Of a stretch of 64,000 bases of DNA, positions 44,775-52,745 are shown one piece after another. The stretch lies in NCBI RefSeq assembly GCF_014195505.1, contig NZ_JACIBV010000001.1, forward strand, positions 1,984,001 to 2,048,000, given 5' to 3'. The notes beneath the pieces were generated by a model that worked only from the letters and a program-made list of their open reading frames with translations, searched no databases and was not told the origin of the DNA. Source of the stretch: Nonomuraea dietziae. GTDB taxonomy: Bacteria > Actinomycetota > Actinomycetes > Streptosporangiales > Streptosporangiaceae. A program made the position numbers and the translations under genes. The stretch's first letter is position 1; every line of letters begins with the position of its first letter.

Positions 44775-45197
44775 ATGACTGACAGCAGTCCCAAGCCGCG
44801 ATCGACCGCGTGGCAGACGGCGCTGACCGTGCTGCAGGAGGCCGAACCGCCGTTCATCCCTGCGGGTGCGCACGCCATGACCGTGGTCATCGAGTTTCCG
44901 CCCGGTGACCCCGGCACGCCGCCGCACCGGCACTCCGGGCCCGCGTTCGGCTTCGTCCTGGAGGGCGAGATGCTGCTGGAGGTGGAGGGCGAGCCGGAGC
45001 GGGTGGTACGCGCAGGGGAGGCGTTCTGGGAGCCGGGCGGCGACGTCATCCACTACCAGGACGGCAACAACCGCGACGACATCCCGCTCCGATTCACCGT
45101 CACCATGCTGTGCGAGCCTGGCAAGCCGATGCTCACGCTGGTGGACGAGGAGGAGCTCGCCCAGCGCAAGGACCGCCGCGCCCCGCGCCCGTCCTGA
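44775..45197 (+). CDS. Cupin-domain protein
   Basis: 140 residues, single cupin fold. Motif 1: GTPPHRHSGPAFGFVLEGE with two His and a Glu as metal ligands; motif 2: GEAFWEPGGDVIHYQDGNN with the third His. GAGAGG is eight bases before the ATG. It is 38 bases after the NmrA gene and so in the same ECF41-driven unit. Function may be a small-molecule dioxygenase or isomerase, or sensing. Confidence 0.86.
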   Translation: MTDSSPKPRSTAWQTALTVLQEAEPPFIPAGAHAMTVVIEFPPGDPGTPPHRHSGPAFGFVLEGEMLLEVEGEPERVVRAGEAFWEPGGDVIHYQDGNNRDDIPLRFTVTMLCEPGKPMLTLVDEEELAQRKDRRAPRPS

Positions 45198-45997
45198 GCG
45201 TGGACCTCCTGAGCCCGTCATCGACCTGACCCCGGCACCACGCCAGACCAGCCAGGCGATGCTCGCCAGACATGGACGGACGTGTCGCGCCCGCCGGTTC
45301 GCCGCGGCCTGCGAGCTGGGGACACGGTGGCGCGGCAGCCGGGCCTGGCGGCAGACGCGATGGTCGTGAGCGATGGCGGCGGCGAACTACGTGCCGCCGT
45401 CCACACCCGACCCACGGCGCGAACGCGGCCGCCTGGATCGGGACGGCTTTCACCCTCGGCGGGGCCACCGGCCGAGCCCGCTCCGCCGATGGGGCCCTGA
45501 AGCTGGGCTCGCCGTGCGGGTGACGGTCGGTGTTGCGCACAACGTCTCGGCCTCACGCCGAGATTCCGGGCGACCTGAGCGTCTGGTCCAACCCGAAGGG
45601 GGGTGTCGGCGTGTCGGGGCTGTCTGGGGCCTCTGGGTGTCTGGAGTGCCCATTCTGGTCCGACTTGGCCCAAAGCGACCGTGTCCGCTATGAAATTCAG
45701 TGAATATCCCTTCATCGCCATGAATGGCCGCTTTCCTTCAGACGTCCAGGATCCGGCGTCAAAAGGTGTCACCATTCAAGGGGGAATCCCCCATATCGAT
45801 AGATGACCCAATAGGGTCACCCATTTACCGGATCTTTCCCGGTACGGGGAATTCAACTCCGGCGTGGCGTTGTGGAGCGACTCGCGGTGACTGCAACCAT
45901 TGTCCTGGTCCCAGCGCTCGCTCTGTGGGTAGGCACAGGCTGCATCACAGCTTGCGGACCAGTCGCGATCACGGTCGCATTCTGAAAGGAACGGTAC
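45198..45997. other. 800-bp region without a supported gene
   Basis: Overlapping frames on both strands but none with a start, ribosome site and recognisable protein. A short stretch near 45450 (TAFTLGGATGRARSADGALK) vaguely recalls Ohr/OsmC proteins, too little to call. The 45660-45990 part is AT-richer and probably holds the promoter of the next gene. Confidence 0.5.
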
Positions 45998-46675
45998 ATG
46001 TTCACGCCCACTCCTCGAACGAACTCCACAGCCATTCCAGCCCAGCCGAAGGCGCGTTACTCCATGACGAGAATGGTGATGCTCGCCACGGCCGGCTCCC
46101 TTTCTCTGGCATTGGTCACCCCCCTGTCCTCGGCGGCGAACGCGGCAAGCAGGGACGCAGGCGACGAGACGGCGGCCAGCGCCACCACGACCGCTACGGA
46201 CAAGAGGCGGTGCAAGCCGCGCATCTTCTACAAGATTCACAAACTCTCGCCGAGAAACTTCTTCGTGCCCCGCACCCGCTTCATCGACGGTCCCGGCGGA
46301 TCGATGACGGCGTCGATCGAGCGAGAGGCCGAAGTGCTCGCATACGTCGAGACCGGGAGCGAAAGGGAGAAGTCTGTCACCACCGAGGATGTGGTCCGCA
46401 GCCTGCGAAGGGCGGGAGTTCCCCACCTCGAGCAGCGGCACATGGTCCTCACCGGACACTCGTACACGCGAGAGGTCAGCAAGGGCATGTACGGCAACAT
46501 GTGGTACCGCGTCTTCGGTTACCGCATCGGCTGGTCGTCATGGTCGGTGCTCGGTACGTGCCGCCACATCAAGGTCGCCAGCGGAATCGCCAACGTGCCC
46601 GCCAGGGTGGAAGGCTGGCACTACTGGGAGACCAAGCGCCCGCAGTACAAGGGTCGCGTGCTGTCCCCCAGGTAA
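45998..46675 (+). CDS. Secreted protein of unknown function
   Basis: 225 residues. An Ala-rich Sec signal (about 25-50 from MTRMVMLATAGSLSLALVTP, ending ANA) precedes a basic mature domain rich in Tyr and Trp (MYGNMWYRVFGYRIGWSSWS). Two Cys in the mature part, CKPR and GTCRH, could form a disulfide. AAAGGAAC precedes the ATG at 45998. I do not recognise the family. It is flanked by debris and an IS scrap, so it may be a cargo gene. Confidence 0.65.
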   Translation: MFTPTPRTNSTAIPAQPKARYSMTRMVMLATAGSLSLALVTPLSSAANAASRDAGDETAASATTTATDKRRCKPRIFYKIHKLSPRNFFVPRTRFIDGPGGSMTASIEREAEVLAYVETGSEREKSVTTEDVVRSLRRAGVPHLEQRHMVLTGHSYTREVSKGMYGNMWYRVFGYRIGWSSWSVLGTCRHIKVASGIANVPARVEGWHYWETKRPQYKGRVLSPR

Positions 46676-46892
46676 TGAGACGAAGTGCGACGCTGGCCGG
46701 ATGAACGAACAGGCACGACCTTCAAAATCATAAGGTTCTTCACGCCGAATGATTGGAGAAGACCGTGCCTGTCCCTCTTGGCCGCGACATAGCCCTTCTC
46801 CTCATCGTCCACGGCGTTCACGCCGGGTGATCTGACGGACGTCGACAATACTCCGGCACAGATCAGCCGGTGGCGATCGCCTGAATCCTCAT
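46676..46892. other. Gene-free region with long imperfect inverted repeat
   Basis: ACAGGCACG (about 46709-46717) recurs inverted as CGTGCCTGT at about 46764-46772, with inner AATCAT/ATGATT arms, so this stretch can fold into a long hairpin. It lies next to the transposase remnant and could be an IS end or a terminator. Confidence 0.4.
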
Positions 46893-47000
46893 ATGTTTTG
46901 CCGAGCGGAGGAGTGGCAGTGGCGTGAGCCGATGCTGCCCTCCTATCCGCGTCGGCGGCCTTTTGAAGGCGATCGCCGATTGCCGCCCAGCGTCAGGTGA
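46893..47000 (+). mobile_element. N-terminal scrap of an IS5-like transposase
   Basis: A 35-codon frame contains EEWQWREPMLPSYPRRRPFE and GDRRLPP, matching the start of IS5-family transposases (W..IEPLLP..PRR pattern). Homology ends where the minus-strand glycosyltransferase gene begins at 46993. The DDE catalytic part is missing. It marks the right-hand edge of the accessory segment. Confidence 0.6.
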
Positions 47001-48162
47001 GCGCTCTGATGTAGCGGCGGACGCGTCGCTTGGCCCGGTAGCCCGCCCTCAGCATCTTCGGCGGGATCTCCACGCGCAGGCGAGCCCTGCGGCGGGCGGC
47101 GACGTGCTCGGCTCCGTCGAGCAGGGAGCGCGCGGGCGTGCGAGGACCGATGACCAGGGCGGTGAGCAGCGCGACCCAGTCGCTGCCGCCCTGAGGGTGG
47201 AAGTAGTTCTGCGCGCACCACTCGGGCGAGGGTGTCATGAAGGCGCCGCGGGCCAGCTCGTCCAGCGTGCCGAGCACCCCGCTGCCCTCGAACACCAGGT
47301 TGATCATCTCGGCGTTCACCCCGAAGTCGGACAGCACCAGCAGCGGCACGTCCTGGGCGATCGCCTCCAGGGCCGCGGTGGAGCTGACCGTGACGAACCC
47401 CGCCGAGCTGGCCAGATGCTCGTGCATGGGGCCCGCGGCGAAGCGCACGGGCCCGGCCAGGCCGAGCTCGCGCCACAGCCGCTCGTAGTGGTGGCGCTCG
47501 TTGTGGGTCTGCCGCTCGTCCTCGAGCGCTCGCAGTTTCACCACGACGTCGAGGTCGGGGCGGGAGACGGCGAGCCTGTCGAGGGCGCGCAGGATCGACT
47601 CCCTGTCCTCGCGGCGCCTGGGCACCTTGGCCTGGGTGGCGAAGACCACCCTGTTCCCGCCCTCGACGGCGGGGACGTCACGCAGGAACGGCAGCCTGGC
47701 CAGGCCCACCGCCCCGCCCCCTCCGAGAGTGGCGGCCAGCTCGCCGAACTCGGCGACCTCGCGCCCGCTGTGCACGACGAACAGGTCGCAGCCGCTGCGG
47801 TAGAGCCACGCCTTCTCCGTCGCGGGCACCGAGATGCCGGGCAGCCCCGTGACGAACACCGGGCGCGGGCGCAGGCCGTCGAAGACCTCGGCGACCAGCA
47901 CGTCCACGACAGGTCCTGTGCAGGCCACGAGGATCGCGTCGGGCCTCAGCCGCTCGGCGGCCCTCCGCAGTGCCCTGGCCGACAGCACGGGGACGGCGGA
48001 GGCGCGGGTGCCCGCGACGGCGGCGGCGATCTGCTCGGCCGAGGGGGTGATCGGGGTGCGCACGACCGCCAGCTCCGTCACGCAGTCGGGCGGCAGGTCG
48101 TCCAGCAGGCTGGCCGCCCACTTCAGGTAGGAGTCGGAGTCGGCCAGGGCCAGAACCTTCAA
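46993..48162 (-). CDS. Putative glycosyltransferase (DUF6716-like)
   Basis: 389 residues. It starts LKVLALADSDSYLKWAAS at a TTG that overlaps the upstream stop (TTGA), with GGGAG upstream. Rossmann-like halves; FATQAKVPRRREDRESI and VKLRALEDERQTHNERHHYE, then FVTVSSTAALEAIAQDVPLL, resembling the SSxxxxE region of sialyl/Kdo-type transferases. Proteins of this kind accompany NeuA/NeuB and polysialyltransferase genes in actinomycetes, as far as I recall. I therefore link it to the nonulosonate locus at 35.9-40.2 kb. Confidence 0.65.
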   Translation of the reverse strand: MKVLALADSDSYLKWAASLLDDLPPDCVTELAVVRTPITPSAEQIAAAVAGTRASAVPVLSARALRRAAERLRPDAILVACTGPVVDVLVAEVFDGLRPRPVFVTGLPGISVPATEKAWLYRSGCDLFVVHSGREVAEFGELAATLGGGGAVGLARLPFLRDVPAVEGGNRVVFATQAKVPRRREDRESILRALDRLAVSRPDLDVVVKLRALEDERQTHNERHHYERLWRELGLAGPVRFAAGPMHEHLASSAGFVTVSSTAALEAIAQDVPLLVLSDFGVNAEMINLVFEGSGVLGTLDELARGAFMTPSPEWCAQNYFHPQGGSDWVALLTALVIGPRTPARSLLDGAEHVAARRRARLRVEIPPKMLRAGYRAKRRVRRYIRALT

Positions 48163-49127
48163 CTGGGAGCTCCCGAGAACATCTGCAGGTGCGAACGGAG
48201 GGAAGGCGCCGCCCGGCTGGTCCACCAGTCGTCCGGCACGTGCACGGGCTCGACGGCGACCCCTCGCGGGCTGAGCAGCACCCGCAGCGAGCTGATCGCG
48301 GTCGAGGGAAGGCTCAGCACCCGCTGGCCGGCCGACAGCCCGCGCAGCGTCAGCTCGGCGGGCACCCCAGCGGCGTGGACGGTGACGCCTGGCCTCTCGC
48401 GGATCAGGGCCAGGTCGACGGGGTCCTCGCGGCGGTGCGGGAAGTAGGCGAACGGTTCGCGTTCGGCCAGCTCCCGCAGCCAGTGCAGGTAGCGCTCGCG
48501 GTGCACCAGGCCGTTCCTGACCAGGGAGGTGCCCAGCACGACGGTGCGCTCGGCCGGTCCGGGCACGCTTAGCGGCTGCTCGCGCAGCCAGCCGAAGTCG
48601 TGGCCGGTGAGCCCCACCCCCGCCTGCCGTACGGCCTCAGCCAGCTTGTCGGGCACGGGCAGGGCGGTGAAGACCGACAGCGAGCCGCGCCTGGCGGCCG
48701 CGCGCAGCCGCAGCGCCGCGAGCAGGCCCAGCGTGCCGCGCCACGCGCTGGGAGTGGCGCGGGCCCGCAGCAGCGGCTTGGCAGGTCCAGAGGACAGCAG
48801 TTCGAGCAGCCTGATCGTGGCCAGGCCGTCGTCGACGATCACGACGCGGCCGCTGCGTGAGGTGATCCAGCGCAGCTGCACCCTGCCGGAGAAGGCGTCG
48901 CCGACGGCGTTGAGCCTGCGCGGCATGCGCTCCTGCGGCTTGGCCAGCTCCAGCCCTTCGGGCAGGGCGAGCCCCACCAGCTCGCGCCTGGTCGCGGCGA
49001 GCGGACGCAGGCCCGCTCGCGGCACCACCAGCGTGCGGTCACCCAGCAGCCCGGCGTGGTGGGCCTCGACCGCGCACAGCATCTGTAGTGGCGACTCCAC
49101 CCAGGCCACGGATTCCTGTTCTCTCAC
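48159..49127 (-). CDS. Putative sialyltransferase-like glycosyltransferase (GT52-like)
   Basis: About 322 residues from GTG 49127; a TTG at 49169 would add 14 residues. The N-terminus VAWVESPLQMLCAVEAHH resembles GT52-type sialyltransferases, which begin with an ESPLQ-like strand. Later landmarks are VVIVDDGLATIRLLELL, YFPHRREDPVDL (HRR replacing the family HP-type motif) and VLSLPSTAISSLRVLL (SSxx region). First gene of a two-gene minus-strand operon. Assignment to a nonulosonate transferase is inference from motif and context. Confidence 0.58.
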   Translation of the reverse strand: MREQESVAWVESPLQMLCAVEAHHAGLLGDRTLVVPRAGLRPLAATRRELVGLALPEGLELAKPQERMPRRLNAVGDAFSGRVQLRWITSRSGRVVIVDDGLATIRLLELLSSGPAKPLLRARATPSAWRGTLGLLAALRLRAAARRGSLSVFTALPVPDKLAEAVRQAGVGLTGHDFGWLREQPLSVPGPAERTVVLGTSLVRNGLVHRERYLHWLRELAEREPFAYFPHRREDPVDLALIRERPGVTVHAAGVPAELTLRGLSAGQRVLSLPSTAISSLRVLLSPRGVAVEPVHVPDDWWTSRAAPSLRSHLQMFSGAPS

Positions 49128-49196
49128 GACACGCGCCACGGTAGAACGCCCACCCGAAGCGTCAGCCAACTCAGAGTGAACAATGGAGAGATGAAC

Positions 49197-50021
49197 ATGA
49201 ACTCACTGCTTCTCAACACCGACGGCGTTCAGATTCCGCAGCTCGGCTTCGGTGTGTGGCAGGTGCCGGACGACGAGGCCGAGCGGGCGGTGAGCACCGC
49301 CATAGCGGCCGGATACACCAGCATCGACACCGCCAAGCTCTACTTCAACGAGGAAGGGGTGGGGCGCGCGATCGCCAAGTCGGGCGTGCCGCGCGAGAAG
49401 CTGTTCATCACCACCAAGCTCTGGAACGACGAGCACGACAACGCCGAGGCGGCCTTCGAGACCAGCTTGGGCAAGCTCGGCCTCGACTACCTCGATCTCT
49501 ACCTGATCCACTGGCCGGTGCCCTCGCAGGACAAGTACGTCCAGGCGTGGAAAACGCTCGAACGGCTCTACCGGGACGGCAGGATCCGCGCGATCGGTGT
49601 GTCGAACTTCACCGTCGAGACCCTCGAGCGGCTCATGAACGAGGCCGAGATCGTGCCCTCGATCAACCAGATCGAGCTGCACCCGCACTTCCAGCAGAAG
49701 GAGCTGCGCGCCTTCCACGAGGCCAACGGCATCCTCACCGAGGCGTGGAGCCCGCTGGGCCAGGGTAAGGGCCTGCTCGACGATCCGGGGCTGGCCAAGC
49801 TCGCGATGAAGCACGCCAAGTCGCCCGCCCAGGTCGTGCTGCGCTGGCACATCCAGCTCGGCAACGTGGTGATCCCCAAGTCCGTCACGCCCGAGCGGAT
49901 CAGGGAGAACATCGACGTGTTCGATTTCACACTCGACGCCGAGGACATGGCCGCGATCGGCGCCATGAACACCGGCAGGCGCATCGGTCCTGACCCCGCC
50001 ACCTTCGACTGGATGGGTTGA
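49197..50021 (+). CDS. Aldo/keto reductase
   Basis: 274 residues, AKR5-like 2,5-diketo-gluconate reductase group. Motifs: GFGVWQVPDDEAERAV, SIDTAKLYFNEEGVG with the catalytic Asp and Tyr, ITTKLW with the Lys, LDLYLIHWP with the His, and the NADPH site IPKSVTPERIRENIDVFDF. GGAGAG seven bases before ATG 49197 decides the start. Physiological substrate unknown. Confidence 0.93.
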   Translation: MNSLLLNTDGVQIPQLGFGVWQVPDDEAERAVSTAIAAGYTSIDTAKLYFNEEGVGRAIAKSGVPREKLFITTKLWNDEHDNAEAAFETSLGKLGLDYLDLYLIHWPVPSQDKYVQAWKTLERLYRDGRIRAIGVSNFTVETLERLMNEAEIVPSINQIELHPHFQQKELRAFHEANGILTEAWSPLGQGKGLLDDPGLAKLAMKHAKSPAQVVLRWHIQLGNVVIPKSVTPERIRENIDVFDFTLDAEDMAAIGAMNTGRRIGPDPATFDWMG

Positions 50022-50105
50022 GCGTCCATGAGCGGGACGGCAGGCGCCCCGCCCGGCGTGAGCCGTCCCGCGATCCTTCATGATTGACCTCTGAAGGAGG
50101 CTCTC

Positions 50106-51065
50106 ATGGCTGATCTGGCTTGGGGTATCGCGGCGACCGGTGGGATCGCCAGGACTGTCGGCGCGGTGATCGCCGCCGAGCCCGGGATGCGGGTGGCCGC
50201 GGTGGGCTCGCGCGACAGGGGCAGGGCGGCGCAGCTGGCCGCGACCCTGGGCGCGGAGTCGGCCTACGGCTCCTACGCAGAGTTGTGCGCCGATCCCGCG
50301 GTGGACGTGGTCTACGTGGCCACCCCGCACGCCCAGCACCTGGAGGTGGCCGAGGCGGCGATCGCGGCGGGCAAGGCCGTGCTGTGCGAGAAGCCGCTGG
50401 CGGCCTCGCTGGCCGACGCCGAGCGGATGGTGAAGCTGGCCAGGCAGGCGGGCGTCTTCCTCATGGAGGCCATGTGGATGCGCTTCAACCCGCTGATCAG
50501 GGGGTTGCTGACAGAGGAGCGGTTCGGGGCGCTGCGCACCGTCCAGGCCTCGTTCGGCTTCGTCCTGCCCTACCAGGAGGAGCACCGCCTCTGGAATCCC
50601 GTGCTGGGCGGTGGGGTCCTGCTCGACCTGGGCATCTACCCGTTCGGACTGGCGCAGTTGCTGCTCGGCGAGCCCGCTGAGACGCATCTCACAGGATCGC
50701 TCGCTCCTTCGGGCGTCGACGCCGAGGTGGGGGCGCTGTTGACCTACGAGGGCGGGGCTCGCGCGCTGCTCGACACCTCGCTCATCAGCCCGCTGGCCAA
50801 CACCGCGACGGTGGTGGGCACGGGGCTGCGCGCCGACATCGCCGCGCCGTTCTGGGCGCCCCAGCGCATCACGCTGTCGGGCCCCGGGTTCGAGACCGAG
50901 GAGCACGTGCTCGACCCCGCCCTGAACGGCTACGCGGGCGAGATCCGCGAGGTGCGCGAGGCCCTGGCGGAGGGCAGGACGGAGAGCGCGATCATGCCGC
51001 TGGACGAGAGCCTGGCGATGATGCGCATGCTGGAGGAGGCCAGGGTCAGGCTGGGTGCTCGCTGA
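50106..51065 (+). CDS. Gfo/Idh/MocA-family oxidoreductase
   Basis: 319 residues. N-terminal Rossmann domain WGIAATGGIARTVGAVIAAE, the EKP motif in AVLCEKPLAASLADAE with the catalytic Lys, then the alpha/beta C-terminal domain with LGGGVLLDLGIYPF carrying the His-equivalent region. Such enzymes oxidise sugars, inositols or related polyols with NAD(P). GAAGGAGGC precedes the ATG. Its 3' end overlaps the convergent TPR gene by 20 bases. Confidence 0.92.
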   Translation: MADLAWGIAATGGIARTVGAVIAAEPGMRVAAVGSRDRGRAAQLAATLGAESAYGSYAELCADPAVDVVYVATPHAQHLEVAEAAIAAGKAVLCEKPLAASLADAERMVKLARQAGVFLMEAMWMRFNPLIRGLLTEERFGALRTVQASFGFVLPYQEEHRLWNPVLGGGVLLDLGIYPFGLAQLLLGEPAETHLTGSLAPSGVDAEVGALLTYEGGARALLDTSLISPLANTATVVGTGLRADIAAPFWAPQRITLSGPGFETEEHVLDPALNGYAGEIREVREALAEGRTESAIMPLDESLAMMRMLEEARVRLGAR

Positions 51066-51507
51066 GCGCCTCGAGGTTGGCGCGGGCCCTCGTGGCCGCC
51101 TCCTCATGGCCGGAGCCGACGGCCATCAGGTAGTGGCCGCGGGCCCTGGCGTGGTGGCCCGCCCGGTCCTCCATCAGCCCGAGGTTGAACATCGCCCGGG
51201 GGGCGGCCTCCGGGTGGCCACTTTCCACCGCCTTTGCGTACCATTGGCGAGCGGCTTCGGCGTTGCCACAGCCCTCCTCGAGGACCCCGAGGTTGAACAT
51301 CGCCCGGGGGGTGGCGGCCCTGCCGTACCAGTGCCGGGCCTCGTCGATCCGACCGTCCTCATCCTCGATGAGGGCGAGGTTGAAGGCCGCTCTGCGGGCG
51401 GCCTCCTGGTGCCCTGACTCGATGGCCAGGAGATACCATCTTCGAGCTTCGCGTGGACGGCGTCCGTCCTCCTGCAGGCCGTGGTTGAACAGGTCCTGGG
51501 GCGACAT
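51046..51507 (-). CDS. Sel1/TPR-repeat protein
   Basis: About 153 residues made of four similar helical repeats of about 35 residues, each with an ARRWYLLAIESGHQEAA- or ARQWYAKAVESGHPEAA-like segment followed by AMFNLGLM. A protein-interaction scaffold with no catalytic motif. The start MSPQDLFNHGL is preferred to upstream frames, whose composition is not protein-like. Overlaps the convergent oxidoreductase gene. Confidence 0.75.
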   Translation of the reverse strand: MSPQDLFNHGLQEDGRRPREARRWYLLAIESGHQEAARRAAFNLALIEDEDGRIDEARHWYGRAATPRAMFNLGVLEEGCGNAEAARQWYAKAVESGHPEAAPRAMFNLGLMEDRAGHHARARGHYLMAVGSGHEEAATRARANLEALSEHPA

Positions 51508-51630
51508 GACCTGACCGTAGATGATCGCGCGACCTTTATCAATTTGTATCCAACTTGCCTCATGTATTACCTTGGGGTCACTCCAGGCATAAACCGGACG
51601 AACCGGACATTGCCTGACATTGCAAAACAC

Positions 51631-51764
51631 TCACAGGTCCTATGCCTGTGACCGCTGAATCCGCACCATGCGGAACCGGGGACCCAATCCTTCTGGGGTG
51701 AATCGGCACACCGTGCCGTAGGGCAGCTTCACGCCCGAACCCGTCAGCTAACCCGGTAAGCGGC
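51631..51764 (+). ncRNA. c-di-AMP riboswitch (ydaO-yuaA leader)
   Basis: The conserved pieces occur in order: CCGCTGAATCCGC, GGAACCGGGGACCCA, GGGGTGAATCG, CCGTAGGGCAGC, CCGAACCC, and CAGCTAACCCGGTAAGCGG, whose end pairs with the first CCGCT to close P1. A preceding CACAGG/CCTGTG hairpin is also present. In actinobacteria this leader precedes cell-wall hydrolase genes (Rpf, NlpC/P60, CHAP), where c-di-AMP lowers expression; here the CHAP gene follows directly. Confidence 0.88.
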
Positions 51765-51794
51765 ATGAAGCTGAGCAAGGAGACTCCCCTTTTC

Positions 51795-52502
51795 ATGGCC
51801 AAGCACCGTCGTAGCCGTGCCCCCAAGATGACCTACGCCCACGCCGCCCTCGGCGCCGCGGTTCTCGCAGGCACTCTTGTTCCCACGCAGGCCGCCCAGG
51901 CCGACACCGCTCCCGCCCCCCAGGACAAGTCCCACGTGGCCGCCATGGCCGCGAAGACCGACGGCAAGCAGGCCGCCGTCAAGCAGCAGCAGCGCGTCCC
52001 CGCCATGCCGACCGCCAGCACCGTCCTGGCCGAGGCGAAGAAGCAGATCGGCGTCAAGGAGAACTCCTCCGGCGGCGGCACCAAGTTCCAGCAGTGGTAC
52101 GTCAACTCCCAGCGCGCCAGGGAGACCGTCGCCCGTGACGGCGGCAGCCCCCGTGCGTACGCCAACGCCGCGTGGTGCGCGATGTTCGTCTCCTGGGTCG
52201 GTGAGATGACCGGCGCCCGTCCCCAGGTCGGCTGGGACGCCTACACCGTCGCCCACGCCAAGTGGTTCAAGAGCAACGAGCGCTGGGGCACCACTCCCAA
52301 GCCCGGCGCGGTCGTCTTCTTCTCCTGGAGCGGCAGCAAGAGCATCAGCTCCATCAACCACGTCGGTTTCGTGGAGAAGGACAACGGCAACGGCACGATC
52401 ACCACGATCGAGGGCAACACCGGAAACGGCGCCGTCGAGCAGCGTGTCCGTCCGAAGTCGCAGGTCGTCGGGTACGGCTACCCGCAGTACTCGGGCGCGT
52501 AG
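51795..52502 (+). CDS. Secreted CHAP-domain peptidoglycan hydrolase
   Basis: 235 residues. A signal peptide (about 1-38, ending TQAAQA) is followed by a Gln/Lys-rich linker and a CHAP domain (about 75-235) with catalytic Cys in ANAAWCAMFVSWV and His in SSINHVGFVEKDNG, plus TTIEGNTG. It cleaves peptide or amide bonds in peptidoglycan. AAGGAG precedes ATG 51795; an in-frame ATG at 51765 directly abuts the riboswitch. Expression should respond to c-di-AMP. Confidence 0.9.
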   Translation: MAKHRRSRAPKMTYAHAALGAAVLAGTLVPTQAAQADTAPAPQDKSHVAAMAAKTDGKQAAVKQQQRVPAMPTASTVLAEAKKQIGVKENSSGGGTKFQQWYVNSQRARETVARDGGSPRAYANAAWCAMFVSWVGEMTGARPQVGWDAYTVAHAKWFKSNERWGTTPKPGAVVFFSWSGSKSISSINHVGFVEKDNGNGTITTIEGNTGNGAVEQRVRPKSQVVGYGYPQYSGA

Positions 52503-52520
52503 TCCCCGCGCGATTCCCCT

Positions 52521-52584
52521 GCCCCGGTCTCCGGGTGCGCCTGCCGGTCTCCTGACCGGCGGATGACACCCGGGGGACCGGGGC
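52521..52584 (+). terminator. Compound GC-rich terminator after CHAP gene
   Basis: Outer arms CCCCGGTC (52522-52529) and GACCGGGG (52576-52583), middle arms CGGGTG/CACCCG, and an inner perfect hairpin GCCGGTC-TCCT-GACCGGC (52543-52560). No T-tract, but the stability is very high. Confidence 0.75.
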
Positions 52585-52745
52585 GGATCGCGTTCCGGGC
52601 GACGATCCCTCGACGCCCGTCCACGGGCCCCGCGTCGACCTCTCACCCGTTCCGGGGCAGGCCCCCGCGCCCCGGCCACCTCGTCACACTCCCGCCGGAG
52701 ATCCCCCACCCTGCCCCGGCAGGGAATTAGTCACATCCGGCGGTG

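Noticed and set aside
45400..45560. Possible Ohr/OsmC peroxide-resistance fragment
   Set aside because: Only about 20 residues are suggestive, with no catalytic Cys visible and no continuous frame.
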